From the NCBI GenBank assembly GCA_900557355.1, contig USSR01000170.1:1-10964 (forward strand): a DNA stretch of 10,964 nt, in the 5' to 3' direction. The position numbers were made by a program, and so were the translations under genes. Below the pieces are notes generated by a model, which was given only the letters and a program-made list of their open reading frames with translations, ran no database searches and was not told the origin of the DNA. This document shows positions 1 through 6,796 of the stretch, piece by piece (the first letter of the stretch is position 1; each line of letters starts with the position of its first letter). This DNA is from an uncultured Bacteroides sp. (GTDB taxonomy: Bacteria; Bacteroidota; Bacteroidia; Bacteroidales; Bacteroidaceae).

Positions 1-151
1 GAGGTTGTGTCGAAACTCTGACAAGCGTATCATTTTGTCATCCTGAGCTTGTCGAAGGATCTCTTCTCTGTGCATTCAGGGGAGTAGATCCTTCACTACG
101 TTCAGGATGACAGAGCGAAATGATAGTGATTCTTACTTTTGACACAACCTC
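1..151. repeat. Long imperfect inverted repeat (MITE/REP-like hairpin)
   Basis: The outer 11 bases gaggttgtgtc (1-11) are exactly complementary to gacacaacctc (141-151). Further in, tatcatttt (28-36) faces the complement of gaaatgata (117-125), and gtcatcctgagc..gaaggatct (37-62) faces its near-complement at 86-111. About 23 bases (63-85) form the loop. No open reading frame is present. The inner core, TCATCCTGA plus GAAGGATC, resembles dispersed palindromic repeats I recall from several bacterial phyla; that is memory, not a search. It lies outside the tRNA-Cys element, 12 bases from the left att copy. It could be a MITE, a REP-like unit or a strong bidirectional terminator. The window begins exactly at its outer arm, so its left flank and any target duplication cannot be seen. 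Confidence 0.75.
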
Positions 152-163
152 TTTGTTTATTTA

Positions 164-180
164 GAGGTTCCTGGCAGATT
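164..180 (-). repeat. Candidate att copy: duplicated tRNA-Cys 3' end
   Basis: gaggttcctggcagatt matches 7501-7517 (gaggttcctggcggatt), the T-arm and acceptor 3' half of tRNA-Cys, with one difference. The match stops at the T-loop, so this is not a tRNA gene. It fits the att remnant left at the far end of an element that integrated into the tRNA 3' end. The single mismatch suggests age. Confidence 0.68.
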
Positions 181-367
181 TTAAACCGTCAAGATAATCC
201 TTTTATTTCCAATTGATTAAAATCTCTTTAGTTCCGCTACTGTAAAACAATTGTAAAACAAATATTCTGTTTAAATCGTTTATTAATAGTCACAATGATA
301 AACTGATAATTTTGATTTGCAAAGAAAAAATGGAAAGAATTATTCTATTTCTTCTTTTATAGTGAGC
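181..367. other. Gene-free left end of the element
   Basis: This AT-rich stretch holds no convincing gene. It contains the left direct repeat (239-262) and, just past the stop codon of the first Fic gene, a weak inverted repeat (about 333-351) followed on the minus strand by a run of six T (330-325). That could be a poor terminator for the Fic operon. Nothing else is recognisable. Confidence 0.5.
239..262 (+). repeat. Left direct repeat, candidate integrase arm site
   Basis: Two tandem units, tgtaaaacaat and tgtaaaacaaa, make a 24-base block matching 7369-7392 with only two C/T differences, in the same orientation. It starts 58 bases inside the left att copy. Tandem short repeats near both att sites are what arm-type integrase binding sites look like, and the remnant integrase still has its arm-binding domain. 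The binding role is inferred. Confidence 0.6.
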
Positions 368-1129
368 CTAAGCCATGATAGACAAATACTTCTGCAAAGC
401 CATTATCTCCGCTTCAATAACCAGCTTTTGAAAGTCTTCCGGCAACTGTTCCGTATGTGACTTTTCCAAAGCCTTGTAATAGTTTACTTTTGCATCATTA
501 CTACCTTTCAGGGTAATAATAACATAGCCATGACGAAGAAGATACAAGTTCATCAACAAACGAGAGGTACGCCCGTTACCATCTATAAACGGATGAATCC
601 GCACCAATTCATCATGTAGATAGGCAGCAATAAGAACAGGATGTACCTTTTCTTTTTCCATTTGCTTGAAACGGAGAATAAAATCTTCCATTTGCTTCTC
701 TATCAGATACGGTTGTGGTGGAATATGTGTACTACCTGAAATCATAACAGGAACGGTGCGGTATCTCCCGGCATTCTCACGGTCTATCCCATGAAGAATA
801 AGGGCGTGTATTTCTTTGATGGTACGTTCGCTTATCTCTATATCTTGTTTAGCTATATCTTTAATATAGCTGATAGCTTCCGTATGATTGATTGCTTCCA
901 AATGTTCACGCATGGACTTTCCGGAAATGGTAACGCCTTCGTTTACTATAAGGGCTGTTTCCTGCAAAGTGAGTGTATTGCCTTCTATACGATTACTTTC
1001 GTAGGTGTATTCAATATCCAAAGCATCCTGAATCTTTTTCAAAGCTTCTTCGGGCAATGGACGCAAAGCCAATAGCTGTTCTTTAAGAACATCTGCCTCT
1101 TTCAGCATAACATTTATATCTTCACTCAT
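368..1129 (-). CDS. Fic family protein with canonical active-site motif
   Basis: A 253-residue Fic-fold protein. The signature IHPFIDGNGRTSR puts the catalytic His at residue 179 and the nucleotide-binding GNGRxxR at 184-190, so it fits HPFx(D/E)GNGRxxR fully. Fic enzymes usually transfer AMP from ATP to a protein hydroxyl. Upstream, SNRIEGN (residues 45-51) matches the class II inhibitory helix motif (S/T)xxxE(G/N), in which Glu49 would block ATP binding, so the enzyme is probably auto-inhibited. GRYRTVPVMISG..HIPP (121-138) fits the target-docking flap. Unlike many class II Fic proteins it has no clear C-terminal winged-helix domain. It is the last gene of an XRE-Fic-Fic operon, two bases after the preceding stop codon. 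Target unknown; toxin-like, regulatory or defence roles are all possible. Confidence 0.9.
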   Translation of the reverse strand: MSEDINVMLKEADVLKEQLLALRPLPEEALKKIQDALDIEYTYESNRIEGNTLTLQETALIVNEGVTISGKSMREHLEAINHTEAISYIKDIAKQDIEISERTIKEIHALILHGIDRENAGRYRTVPVMISGSTHIPPQPYLIEKQMEDFILRFKQMEKEKVHPVLIAAYLHDELVRIHPFIDGNGRTSRLLMNLYLLRHGYVIITLKGSNDAKVNYYKALEKSHTEQLPEDFQKLVIEAEIMALQKYLSIMA

Positions 1130-1131
1130 GG

Positions 1132-1872
1132 CTATTCTATTTCTTTAATTCGTTCTACTTGCTTATTCAGGAAATAATCGGCATACGGAGAATAATTTCC
1201 TGTTTCATAAAAGCCAATCAGTCCTTTCCTGTAGTTCAGTATATCGGCATCCCTTGAAGAATAAACTGGGATAATATCAGCGTTCATCAATACAATGCTT
1301 TCCATCATTCGGGAGGTACGTTTGTTCCCGTCTATAAAAGGTTGTAATTTGGCAATGTTGCAATGAAGATAAACGGCTCGCTCCAATGGGTTTGTTAATT
1401 GCTCTTGCTGATAAAGTATTTCATTCAACTTTGCCCGAATATCATGCAAATCCTTTGGCGGTATATATTCCGTGCCGCTAATACGGACAGCCCTTGTTCT
1501 TAAAAAGCCTGATTCTTCATCAGAAACCAATCCTGTAGATATAGATTGATGCACTCTGAATAAAGTACGCTCATTTATCACTTCCTGATTTTTCCCTTTA
1601 TTGATATATTCCAATTCAGAGATAAAAGTATTATATAAATTTTTCAACATCTTGGCATCCTCATATTTCTTTTCAGAGGTGATGCCATCTTTAAGCAATG
1701 CTTCTGTTTCTACATAAGTATAGGTATTGCCTTCTATCTTACCGGAATAGTAGCACCATACAATGGCTAAGTCCTTTATTTCATTTGAGCGCAAATCCGA
1801 TAGCTTTGCCAAAGGATGATTCAAAATGAATTGCGCTTTTTCCTGTTGCTCTTTATTAAATATATGTTCCAT
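1132..1872 (-). CDS. Fic family protein lacking the catalytic histidine
   Basis: A 246-residue Fic-fold protein, second gene of the operon. Its signature reads LQPFIDGNKRTSR (residues 176-188): Gln177 replaces the catalytic His and Lys184 replaces the second Gly of GNGR. GNKR is shared with Doc-type proteins, which phosphorylate rather than AMPylate, but Doc keeps its His. SGKIEGN (43-49) matches the class II inhibitory motif, and FLRTRAVRISG..YIPP (123-139) fits the flap. The reading frame is intact and the other landmarks remain, so it looks like a variant under constraint rather than a decayed gene. His170 lies seven residues before the motif (YLHCNIAKLQPF), and whether it can substitute is unknown. 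It could be a pseudo-enzyme partner or inhibitor of the downstream Fic, or catalyse other chemistry. The start ATG (1872) is nine bases after the XRE stop codon. Confidence 0.88.
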   Translation of the reverse strand: MEHIFNKEQQEKAQFILNHPLAKLSDLRSNEIKDLAIVWCYYSGKIEGNTYTYVETEALLKDGITSEKKYEDAKMLKNLYNTFISELEYINKGKNQEVINERTLFRVHQSISTGLVSDEESGFLRTRAVRISGTEYIPPKDLHDIRAKLNEILYQQEQLTNPLERAVYLHCNIAKLQPFIDGNKRTSRMMESIVLMNADIIPVYSSRDADILNYRKGLIGFYETGNYSPYADYFLNKQVERIKEIE

Positions 1873-1881
1873 AGTTTATGG

Positions 1882-2544
1882 TCAAATCTTGTTATTTCCT
1901 ATAATACTCTTATTTTCATAATACTTAATCCTGCCTTTAAGTTCATCAATATCTTTCTTAATGGAATCAGAGATAGGAATATTATGCTTATCCAAAAAGG
2001 CTGTGAGCTTTTGAAGTTCTTCCTGTACTTCCATTTTTCGGATGCCGTAATAATAGGTAGAAGTGAAATCAAATTCATCTTTAGTCATCAATACCCGTGC
2101 CACATCTTTAGGAGTAGTCTTGTCGGTGATATGAATATCTGTTTCAAGCATCGAAGATATATATTTTAAATCCGAAGCATCAGGACTATACTGTTTTTTT
2201 AGTACATCGAAATAGGAATTAAACTTTTGTTTCATAGTATCCCATTCAAGTTTTACCATTCCGAAGCCATGAATCGAGTAAGCTATCACCTTTTTAATAA
2301 GTCCTTCCAGTTCTTCCTTACTGATGCAAACACCATCTGATGCACCAGCAGAATAGTTATCGAAAAAATAGGCTGGTTCTACATTAAAATATTGAGCCAT
2401 ACTTAATAATGTGTCTATTTTAGTAGAGTTAGCCTTGATGATTTTATGCAAACTCTGCTCCGTCATACCTAACTCAATGGCAGCCTGTTTCATTGTTACG
2501 TTTTTCTTTTCGCACAACTCTTTTATTCTTTCAAGATGAACCAT
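1882..2544 (-). CDS. XRE-type HTH regulator of the Fic operon
   Basis: A 220-residue protein from the ATG at 2544. The first 60 residues form a Cro/C1-type helix-turn-helix: RIKELCEKKNVTMKQAAIEL is helix 1-2, GMTEQSLHKIIKA the recognition helix, followed by TLLSMAQYFNVEPAYFF. The rest (about 70-220) is a charged, mostly helical region I do not recognise; its end (KKDIDELKGRIKYYENK) could be a coiled coil. An upstream in-frame TTG (2565) was not chosen because it lies in the palindrome 2564-2590 and the ATG gives a protein beginning right at the HTH. First gene of the operon with two Fic genes, nine bases before the next ATG. Likely an autoregulator binding that palindrome, possibly sensing a ligand through the C-terminal part. 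Confidence 0.82.
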   Translation of the reverse strand: MVHLERIKELCEKKNVTMKQAAIELGMTEQSLHKIIKANSTKIDTLLSMAQYFNVEPAYFFDNYSAGASDGVCISKEELEGLIKKVIAYSIHGFGMVKLEWDTMKQKFNSYFDVLKKQYSPDASDLKYISSMLETDIHITDKTTPKDVARVLMTKDEFDFTSTYYYGIRKMEVQEELQKLTAFLDKHNIPISDSIKKDIDELKGRIKYYENKSIIGNNKI

Positions 2545-2563
2545 ATAAGTGTATTTAAAAGTC

Positions 2564-2590
2564 AAATGCTAAACTATTAGTTTAGCATTT
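2564..2590. promoter_or_regulatory. Perfect 27-base palindrome, candidate XRE operator
   Basis: Arms aaatgctaaacta (2564-2576) and tagtttagcattt (2578-2590) are exact reverse complements around a single central T. It lies 20 bases upstream of the XRE ATG, inside the leader of the predicted leftward transcript and over the -33 position of the predicted rightward promoter. A perfect dyad beside an HTH gene is the expected operator of a dimeric XRE repressor. An RNA hairpin is less likely because the one-base spacer leaves no room for a loop without opening pairs. Binding is inferred. Confidence 0.65.
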
Positions 2591-2603
2591 AATATGTTAT
2601 TTC

Positions 2604-2611
2604 TATATTTG
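2604..2611 (+). promoter_or_regulatory. Rightward -7 element for the HTH gene
   Basis: TATATTTG matches the Bacteroides -7 consensus TAnnTTTG. A TTTA (2581-2584), one base from the TTTG of a -33 element, lies 19 bases upstream inside the palindrome. Transcription would start near 2618 and give a leader of about 65 bases before the ATG at 2684. Confidence 0.5.
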
Positions 2612-2617
2612 CAGTAT

Positions 2618-2648
2618 CAAAGATAAGAAATAAAATTTAGTGTTCAAA
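2618..2648 (-). promoter_or_regulatory. Leftward promoter of the XRE-Fic-Fic operon
   Basis: On the minus strand a TTTG (2648-2645) is followed after 19 bases by TATCTTTG (2625-2618), an exact match to the Bacteroides -33/-7 arrangement. The start would be near 2611, so the palindrome 2564-2590 is transcribed. Its -7 lies seven bases from the -7 of the rightward promoter, so the two polymerases would compete for this site. Confidence 0.6.
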
Positions 2649-2683
2649 TAATAAACAGATTTTCTAACTAAAAAAGTAGAAGT

Positions 2684-2956
2684 ATGGAAACAGTAATTGT
2701 AACTACAGAATCCGCTATCGAAAAGATAATGGAAAGAGTACTGGATAAGAAGTTGCCAAGGCCTCCTGAATCGGATGTCGAAAAGACTTATAGTATTAAT
2801 CAAGTAGCCAGAATGATGGGACATTCGCACAAAAAGATTTCAGATCTTGTGGCGGCAGGGGGAACAAAAAATACCGCCGCTAAAACCGGGTTTTTGAGGT
2901 GCGAGTTTTTGAGAGTTCTATTAAAGAGTACAATAACAAGTAAAGCCAATTACTAA
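2684..2956 (+). CDS. Small HTH (excisionase/MerR-like) protein, probably frameshifted at its C-terminus
   Basis: A 90-residue protein. An N-terminal helix (METVIVTTESAIEKIMERVL) is followed by YSINQVARMMGHSHKKISDLVAAG (residues 36-59), a clear winged-helix-turn-helix of the kind in small HTH_17/DUF3853-like proteins of Bacteroides mobile elements, where relatives act as excisionases or regulators. After residue 59 the sequence becomes Thr/Lys-rich and unlike the usual wing end; the +1 frame there reads GEQKIPPLKPGF then stop, closer to the common I-P-x-x-x-L ending. I infer a small indel near 2855-2870, though a genuinely divergent tail is possible. It is divergent from the XRE operon and followed by a DUF3987-type gene, the usual order in mobilizable elements. 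Confidence 0.6.
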   Translation: METVIVTTESAIEKIMERVLDKKLPRPPESDVEKTYSINQVARMMGHSHKKISDLVAAGGTKNTAAKTGFLRCEFLRVLLKSTITSKANY

Positions 2957-3006
2957 ACAAAAAGTCGAACTAAAATTTCTTTTTCATCCACCACCTGAAA
3001 GAGTAA

Positions 3007-3033
3007 GGTAGCGTTTCCGCAAGGAGCGCTACC
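3007..3033 (+). other. Hairpin in the leader of the DUF3987-type gene
   Basis: ggtagcg (3007-3013) pairs with cgctacc (3027-3033). Four more pairs (two of them T-G) extend it to an 11-pair stem with a five-base loop, 3018-3022. It ends 16 bases before the ATG at 3050 and no T-run follows, so it is not an intrinsic terminator. It may affect translation of the downstream gene or be a relic of element regulation. Confidence 0.45.
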
Positions 3034-3049
3034 CAACAAAAGAACTGAA

Positions 3050-3745
3050 ATGACAATATCCAAAGAAACATCACAGCAGCAAGAAATTGGTTTCCCTATA
3101 TCTGTTTTCCCTGAACCCATAAGGGAAATTATTAACGAAACCAGATCTAGCCTGAACTATCCGACTGACTTTATTGCTTTTACTATCTGTTTTACCCTAT
3201 CCATAGGTATAGGCAACAAGTTTGTAGCGAAAGTTAAGGAAGGCTGGGACGAGCGTGCTATATTGTATATGGCAATTATCGGGCGTTCGGGCGTGAATAA
3301 AAGCCATCCGCTTAGCTTTGCCATGCAGCCCTTGTTTGAATTGGATATAAAATCATCCGTAAAATATCAGAAAGAACAAAAAGAGTACGAAAAGCTACTC
3401 TTTGCCAGTAAAAAAGCAAAAGAGGATAAAGAACCGAAAGATCAGGTAACAGAGCCCAACTTGAAGAAGTTCATTGTGTCGGATATTACCCCCGAACGGC
3501 TTATCACCATCCATCAGGATAATAAAAGAGGAATCTGTTTGTATGTAAACGAACTCATGTCGTGGCTCAAAAATTTCAATCGCTACAACAGCGGTTCAGA
3601 AGAACAGTTTTGACTATCCGTATTTAGTGGCAAACCTATTATATTGGATAGGCAGGGAAATAAGAGTTCTGCTTTTATCAGGCACTCTTTCATTTCTGTG
3701 ATTGGTACGATACAAAATATAAGTCAACTTTTTATTGCATTATAG
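3050..3745 (+). pseudogene. DUF3987-type replication/primase-associated gene, broken
   Basis: The first 187 codons encode a DUF3987-like N-terminal half. IGRSGVNKSHPLSFA (about residues 77-91) is the P-loop-like region, and ERLITIHQDNKRGICLYVNE and SWLKNFNRYNSGSEEQF follow. Frame ends at TGA (3611-3613), but the same frame continues as LSVFSGKPIILDRQGNKSSA and on to FISVIGTIQ, matching how the family goes on; the stop sits where a Trp codon (TGG) is expected after EEQF. After GTIQ (about 3715) similarity ends and a TAG follows at 3743. So there is a nonsense mutation and a lost 3' half; the family is usually over 400 residues. In mobile elements these genes sit beside the HTH gene and are thought to act in replication. 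Confidence 0.75.
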
Positions 3746-3791
3746 ATATTAGTTTTACCCACGTGCATAACAGAACTATGTGTAAAATTGC

Positions 3792-3799
3792 TAACTTTG
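3792..3799 (+). promoter_or_regulatory. -7 element upstream of the Crp/Fnr-like gene
   Basis: TAACTTTG matches TAnnTTTG exactly and lies 16 bases before the ATG at 3816. No TTTG is seen at the right -33 distance, so the promoter may be weak or activator-dependent. Confidence 0.45.
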
Positions 3800-3815
3800 C
3801 GTATATCTTACGAAT

Positions 3816-4385
3816 ATGGAAAAACTGAATACATATATCAACCATACAGATTACTCAGGAATCAAAAACTTCTTTCTTGAAAAAGGGAAAAAGCAGATTT
3901 TCCGGAGAAAGGACTACTTTGTGCAACAAAACTCGATTTCACTTTATGCCGGTTATATTGAACAGGGTATATTTCATTATACTCGTGTTGACAGCAGTGG
4001 AAAAGAACATGTTGTGGGATATTCATTTGAAAATGAATTTATTTGCGACTATTCTTCTTTCATCAAAAAAACAGAATCGTTGGTTAGTATCTGTGCACTG
4101 ACGGAGTGTACGGTGTATCTTATTTCCCTGAACGAGTATTTGGAATATGCCAATACATTCCAGAATGGAGTGCATTTTGGCTTTCAAGTAGCCAATGAAC
4201 TATTCGAAATGTATTATAAAAGACTATTGGCTCTATATTGCGAAAGTCCCGAACAACGCTATATCAACCTGATGAGACAATGTCCGGAGTTGAAAGAAAA
4301 AGTTCCATTGAAAGAAATTGCCTCTTTTCTTGGAATTAGCCCGGAAACCGTTAGCCATATCAGAAGAAAATTGCTTTTTGAGTAA
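3816..4385 (+). CDS. Crp/Fnr family transcriptional regulator
   Basis: A 189-residue protein with the two-domain Crp/Fnr layout. The N-terminal half (about 15-115) is a cyclic-nucleotide-binding-like beta barrel (KQIFRRKDYFVQQNSISLYAGYIEQG, then HVVGYSFENEFI). A long helix (about 118-145) leads to the C-terminal HTH, VPLKEIASFLGISPETVSHIRRKL (about 162-185). There are no Cys clusters for an Fe-S centre, and the residues that would hold cAMP are not obvious, so the ligand is unknown. Bacteroidota carry many such regulators. The MG2-domain gene begins 71 bases after its stop on the same strand, with no terminator evident between, so the pair may be cotranscribed or the regulator may control it. 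Full length and intact. Confidence 0.85.
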   Translation: MEKLNTYINHTDYSGIKNFFLEKGKKQIFRRKDYFVQQNSISLYAGYIEQGIFHYTRVDSSGKEHVVGYSFENEFICDYSSFIKKTESLVSICALTECTVYLISLNEYLEYANTFQNGVHFGFQVANELFEMYYKRLLALYCESPEQRYINLMRQCPELKEKVPLKEIASFLGISPETVSHIRRKLLFE

Positions 4386-4456
4386 AAGTCTTGAAGTTCT
4401 CCAAGATTTTTCTCCTTTATATTGCCGTATTTTGTACCATTATAAAGAGGAACATC

Positions 4457-6760
4457 ATGAAAAAGCACAGTTTAATCTTATCCATTTTATGTATAGCGTT
4501 CAGCTTGAAGGCGCACGCACAAGTTAGTATAGATAGCTTGTTGGCTCATGCTGCAAAGCAGTGGGCAGGATTTCCAATGGAATCAATCTATCTCCAAACA
4601 AGCAAAGATACGTACGAAACCGGAGAAGACCTGTGGTTTAAAGCCTACCAACTGGATGCACAATCTTTTGGATTGTCCGATAAAAGTAAAACACTCTATT
4701 TGCAGATGATAAGCCCGAAAGATAGCGTGGTGTGGCAAGAGAAATATCCGGTTGAAAACGGTATAGTATCCGGTCATGTGTATGTAGATGAAAAATTATC
4801 CGAAGGAGATTATTCATTACAAGCCTATACAAAGCATTCTTTCTACCAAAACGATACAACAGGAATAATCTCTGCCCGAAAGGTAAAGATAGTGAAGAAC
4901 ATAGCTCATTTAGCAACATCGGAGGCTATCAAAGATAGTACTTTCCGCTTTGAAGTGTTTCCCGAAGGTGGCAACCTTGTTTCTGGTATTCCTACTCAAT
5001 TGGCATTTAAAGCGACCGATGGCAAAGGAAATCCAGTGTTTATAGAAGGAACTATTTATCAAGATGATGAAGTATTGAATCGTCTGAAAAGTGTACATAA
5101 TGGGATGGGAAGTGTTTTATTCACTCCGTACCATGACAAAGCCTATAAAATTGTACTAAGCAATGGCAAAAGCTATTTATTACCTAAGATTCATCCGGCA
5201 GGAATGGTCTTGCGGCTGACTAAACAAGATAAAAAGCAGTTGAGTTTCCTTGTTTCCCAAAGTAACAATCTGCCCAATCAAGAGGTTTACCTTGTAGGAC
5301 AAATGCGAGGAATGGTGTGTTGTATGGCGAAAGGTGTTTTGAAAGACAACCTGAAAATTTCTATTCCAACGGACAACTTTTTCTATCAGGGAATAGCAGA
5401 GTTTACCTTGTTCGATACTTCCATGCAGCCCATTGCGGAAAGATTAGTATATGTTCACCCCGAAAAGAAGCTATATATCACAGCCGAACCTAAAAAAAAG
5501 AGCTATGCAATTCGTGAGAAGGCAAGTATCAAAATTAAAGTAACCGATAATGAGGGTAAACCAATCCGGGCAAATCTTGGTATAAGTGTGTACGACCAGG
5601 CTTATAATAATCCTGCCAATCCTACGAATATAGTATCTTACTCTTATATGTCCTCCCAAATAAGAGGTAAAATTTACGATCCAACGTATTATTTTGATGA
5701 AAGAAATAACGGACGAACAGAAGGTATGGAGTTATTGTTGCTTACACAAGGGTGGCGGCGCTATGTATGGGGGATGAAGCAACCTACCTATCCAGGGAAA
5801 CCTTTTCTGAATGACGAAATAAAAGGTATTCAAACCCTCAAAAGTAAAAAGAAGAGTGAGCAGAATCAACGGACAGAGCAGCTTATTCAGATTTCCGGTG
5901 CAGAGGGAAACTCTCTATTCATTTGGGCAGATTCTACAGGGCGCTTTACAGTGGGTACGGAAGTGATGAAAGGGTTACGGGGAGGATATGTGTACTTAAA
6001 ACCTATGCTGTCGAAAGAGTTTAAGCCTATATTGGAACTAACAGATTATTTTCCTCTGATAGATAGCATGAAAAGGTATAGACCGGATTATTATCCAATT
6101 GCAAATTTATCCCAATCAAAGAATAAACAGGAACTTGATTTGCCTGTGATAAGTAGTGACAGCACGATATTACTGAATGAAGTGACAGTAACAGCAAAAG
6201 GATATAGGCCATTTAGGGATAAGATGATGGGACGGTTGGATAGCTTGGCAAAAATAGTGAATAATGCTTATGTATGTACAACTTGTAACTATCTAATAAA
6301 CTACAAAACTGATTACAGTGCACATCATAACGAATTTGGACATTGCCCTGCCAAAGGGCGGAAACAACCGATTAATGGAGAGAAATATGAAATTGCAAAA
6401 TTCAAATACTATAAAGATAATTTTTTTATGGTTGAAGATCGACAGACTATTATTTACCAAGGTCCTCTTTTCACTGAAGAAGAACTCCTCCGTATGAACA
6501 ACCTTTGGCGTACCAAAAGCTATTACCCAGTACGCGAATTTTACCAACCCGACGAAACAGATATGCAACTATCTATACCTGACGCTCGCAATACCCTGCT
6601 TTGGCAACCCTCCATTATTACCGATGAAAAAGGTGAAGCTACAGTCTCTTTCTATTGTTCAACAGACGTAAACACCGGATTTTTAGGAGTAGTAGAAGGT
6701 GTCGACGGTTCTGGATTATTGGGAAATACGAATTGTGAATTTAGAGTAATAAGAAAATAA
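4457..6760 (+). CDS. Secreted MG2/alpha-2-macroglobulin-like protein
   Basis: A 767-residue exported protein. I start at ATG 4457, not the in-frame ATG at 4391, because 4457 follows aagagg and yields a clean signal peptide (MKKHSLILSILCIAFSLKAHA, cut before Gln22). Residues about 42-140 look like an MG2 domain (ESIYLQTSKDTYETGEDLWF, then EGDYSLQAYT). A second beta-sandwich region near 340-400 (KKSYAIREKASIKIKVTDNE) precedes LLLLTQGWRRYVW, which I recall as conserved in Bacteroidota members. LNEVTVTAKG (573-582) resembles the start of a TonB-receptor plug. Then C607-x2-C610, H623, H624, H629 and C630 form a possible metal site. A last sandwich (TLLWQPSIITDEKGEATVSFYCST) resembles the macroglobulin C-terminal region. 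No thioester CxEQ is seen. No lipobox, so periplasmic or outer-membrane-associated. Function unknown; adjoins a Crp-like regulator. Confidence 0.75.
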   Translation: MKKHSLILSILCIAFSLKAHAQVSIDSLLAHAAKQWAGFPMESIYLQTSKDTYETGEDLWFKAYQLDAQSFGLSDKSKTLYLQMISPKDSVVWQEKYPVENGIVSGHVYVDEKLSEGDYSLQAYTKHSFYQNDTTGIISARKVKIVKNIAHLATSEAIKDSTFRFEVFPEGGNLVSGIPTQLAFKATDGKGNPVFIEGTIYQDDEVLNRLKSVHNGMGSVLFTPYHDKAYKIVLSNGKSYLLPKIHPAGMVLRLTKQDKKQLSFLVSQSNNLPNQEVYLVGQMRGMVCCMAKGVLKDNLKISIPTDNFFYQGIAEFTLFDTSMQPIAERLVYVHPEKKLYITAEPKKKSYAIREKASIKIKVTDNEGKPIRANLGISVYDQAYNNPANPTNIVSYSYMSSQIRGKIYDPTYYFDERNNGRTEGMELLLLTQGWRRYVWGMKQPTYPGKPFLNDEIKGIQTLKSKKKSEQNQRTEQLIQISGAEGNSLFIWADSTGRFTVGTEVMKGLRGGYVYLKPMLSKEFKPILELTDYFPLIDSMKRYRPDYYPIANLSQSKNKQELDLPVISSDSTILLNEVTVTAKGYRPFRDKMMGRLDSLAKIVNNAYVCTTCNYLINYKTDYSAHHNEFGHCPAKGRKQPINGEKYEIAKFKYYKDNFFMVEDRQTIIYQGPLFTEEELLRMNNLWRTKSYYPVREFYQPDETDMQLSIPDARNTLLWQPSIITDEKGEATVSFYCSTDVNTGFLGVVEGVDGSGLLGNTNCEFRVIRK

Positions 6761-6796
6761 ACACAAAATAGATTTATTCAGGAAACGAAACAAAAA

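Noticed and set aside
164..180. A second tRNA-Cys gene
   Set aside because: Only 17 bases of the 3' end are present; there is no anticodon arm or 5' half, so it is an att-type remnant.
239..262. CRISPR-like repeat
   Set aside because: Only two short tandem units at each of two distant places, with no regular spacers and no cas genes.
791..1075. Plus-strand frame of 94 codons opposite the first Fic gene
   Set aside because: No recognisable domain and fully antisense to a well-supported Fic gene.
1816..2169. Plus-strand frame of 117 codons opposite the Fic/XRE genes
   Set aside because: It spans two real genes on the other strand and has no domain or signal of its own.
2545..2565. TTG start for the XRE regulator
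   Set aside because: It lies inside the palindrome and adds seven residues of no family character; the ATG at 2544 begins directly at the HTH domain.
4391..4456. Upstream ATG for the MG2-domain protein
   Set aside because: It adds a second hydrophobic stretch before the real signal peptide; the ATG at 4457 has a purine-rich aagagg upstream and a clean cleavable signal.
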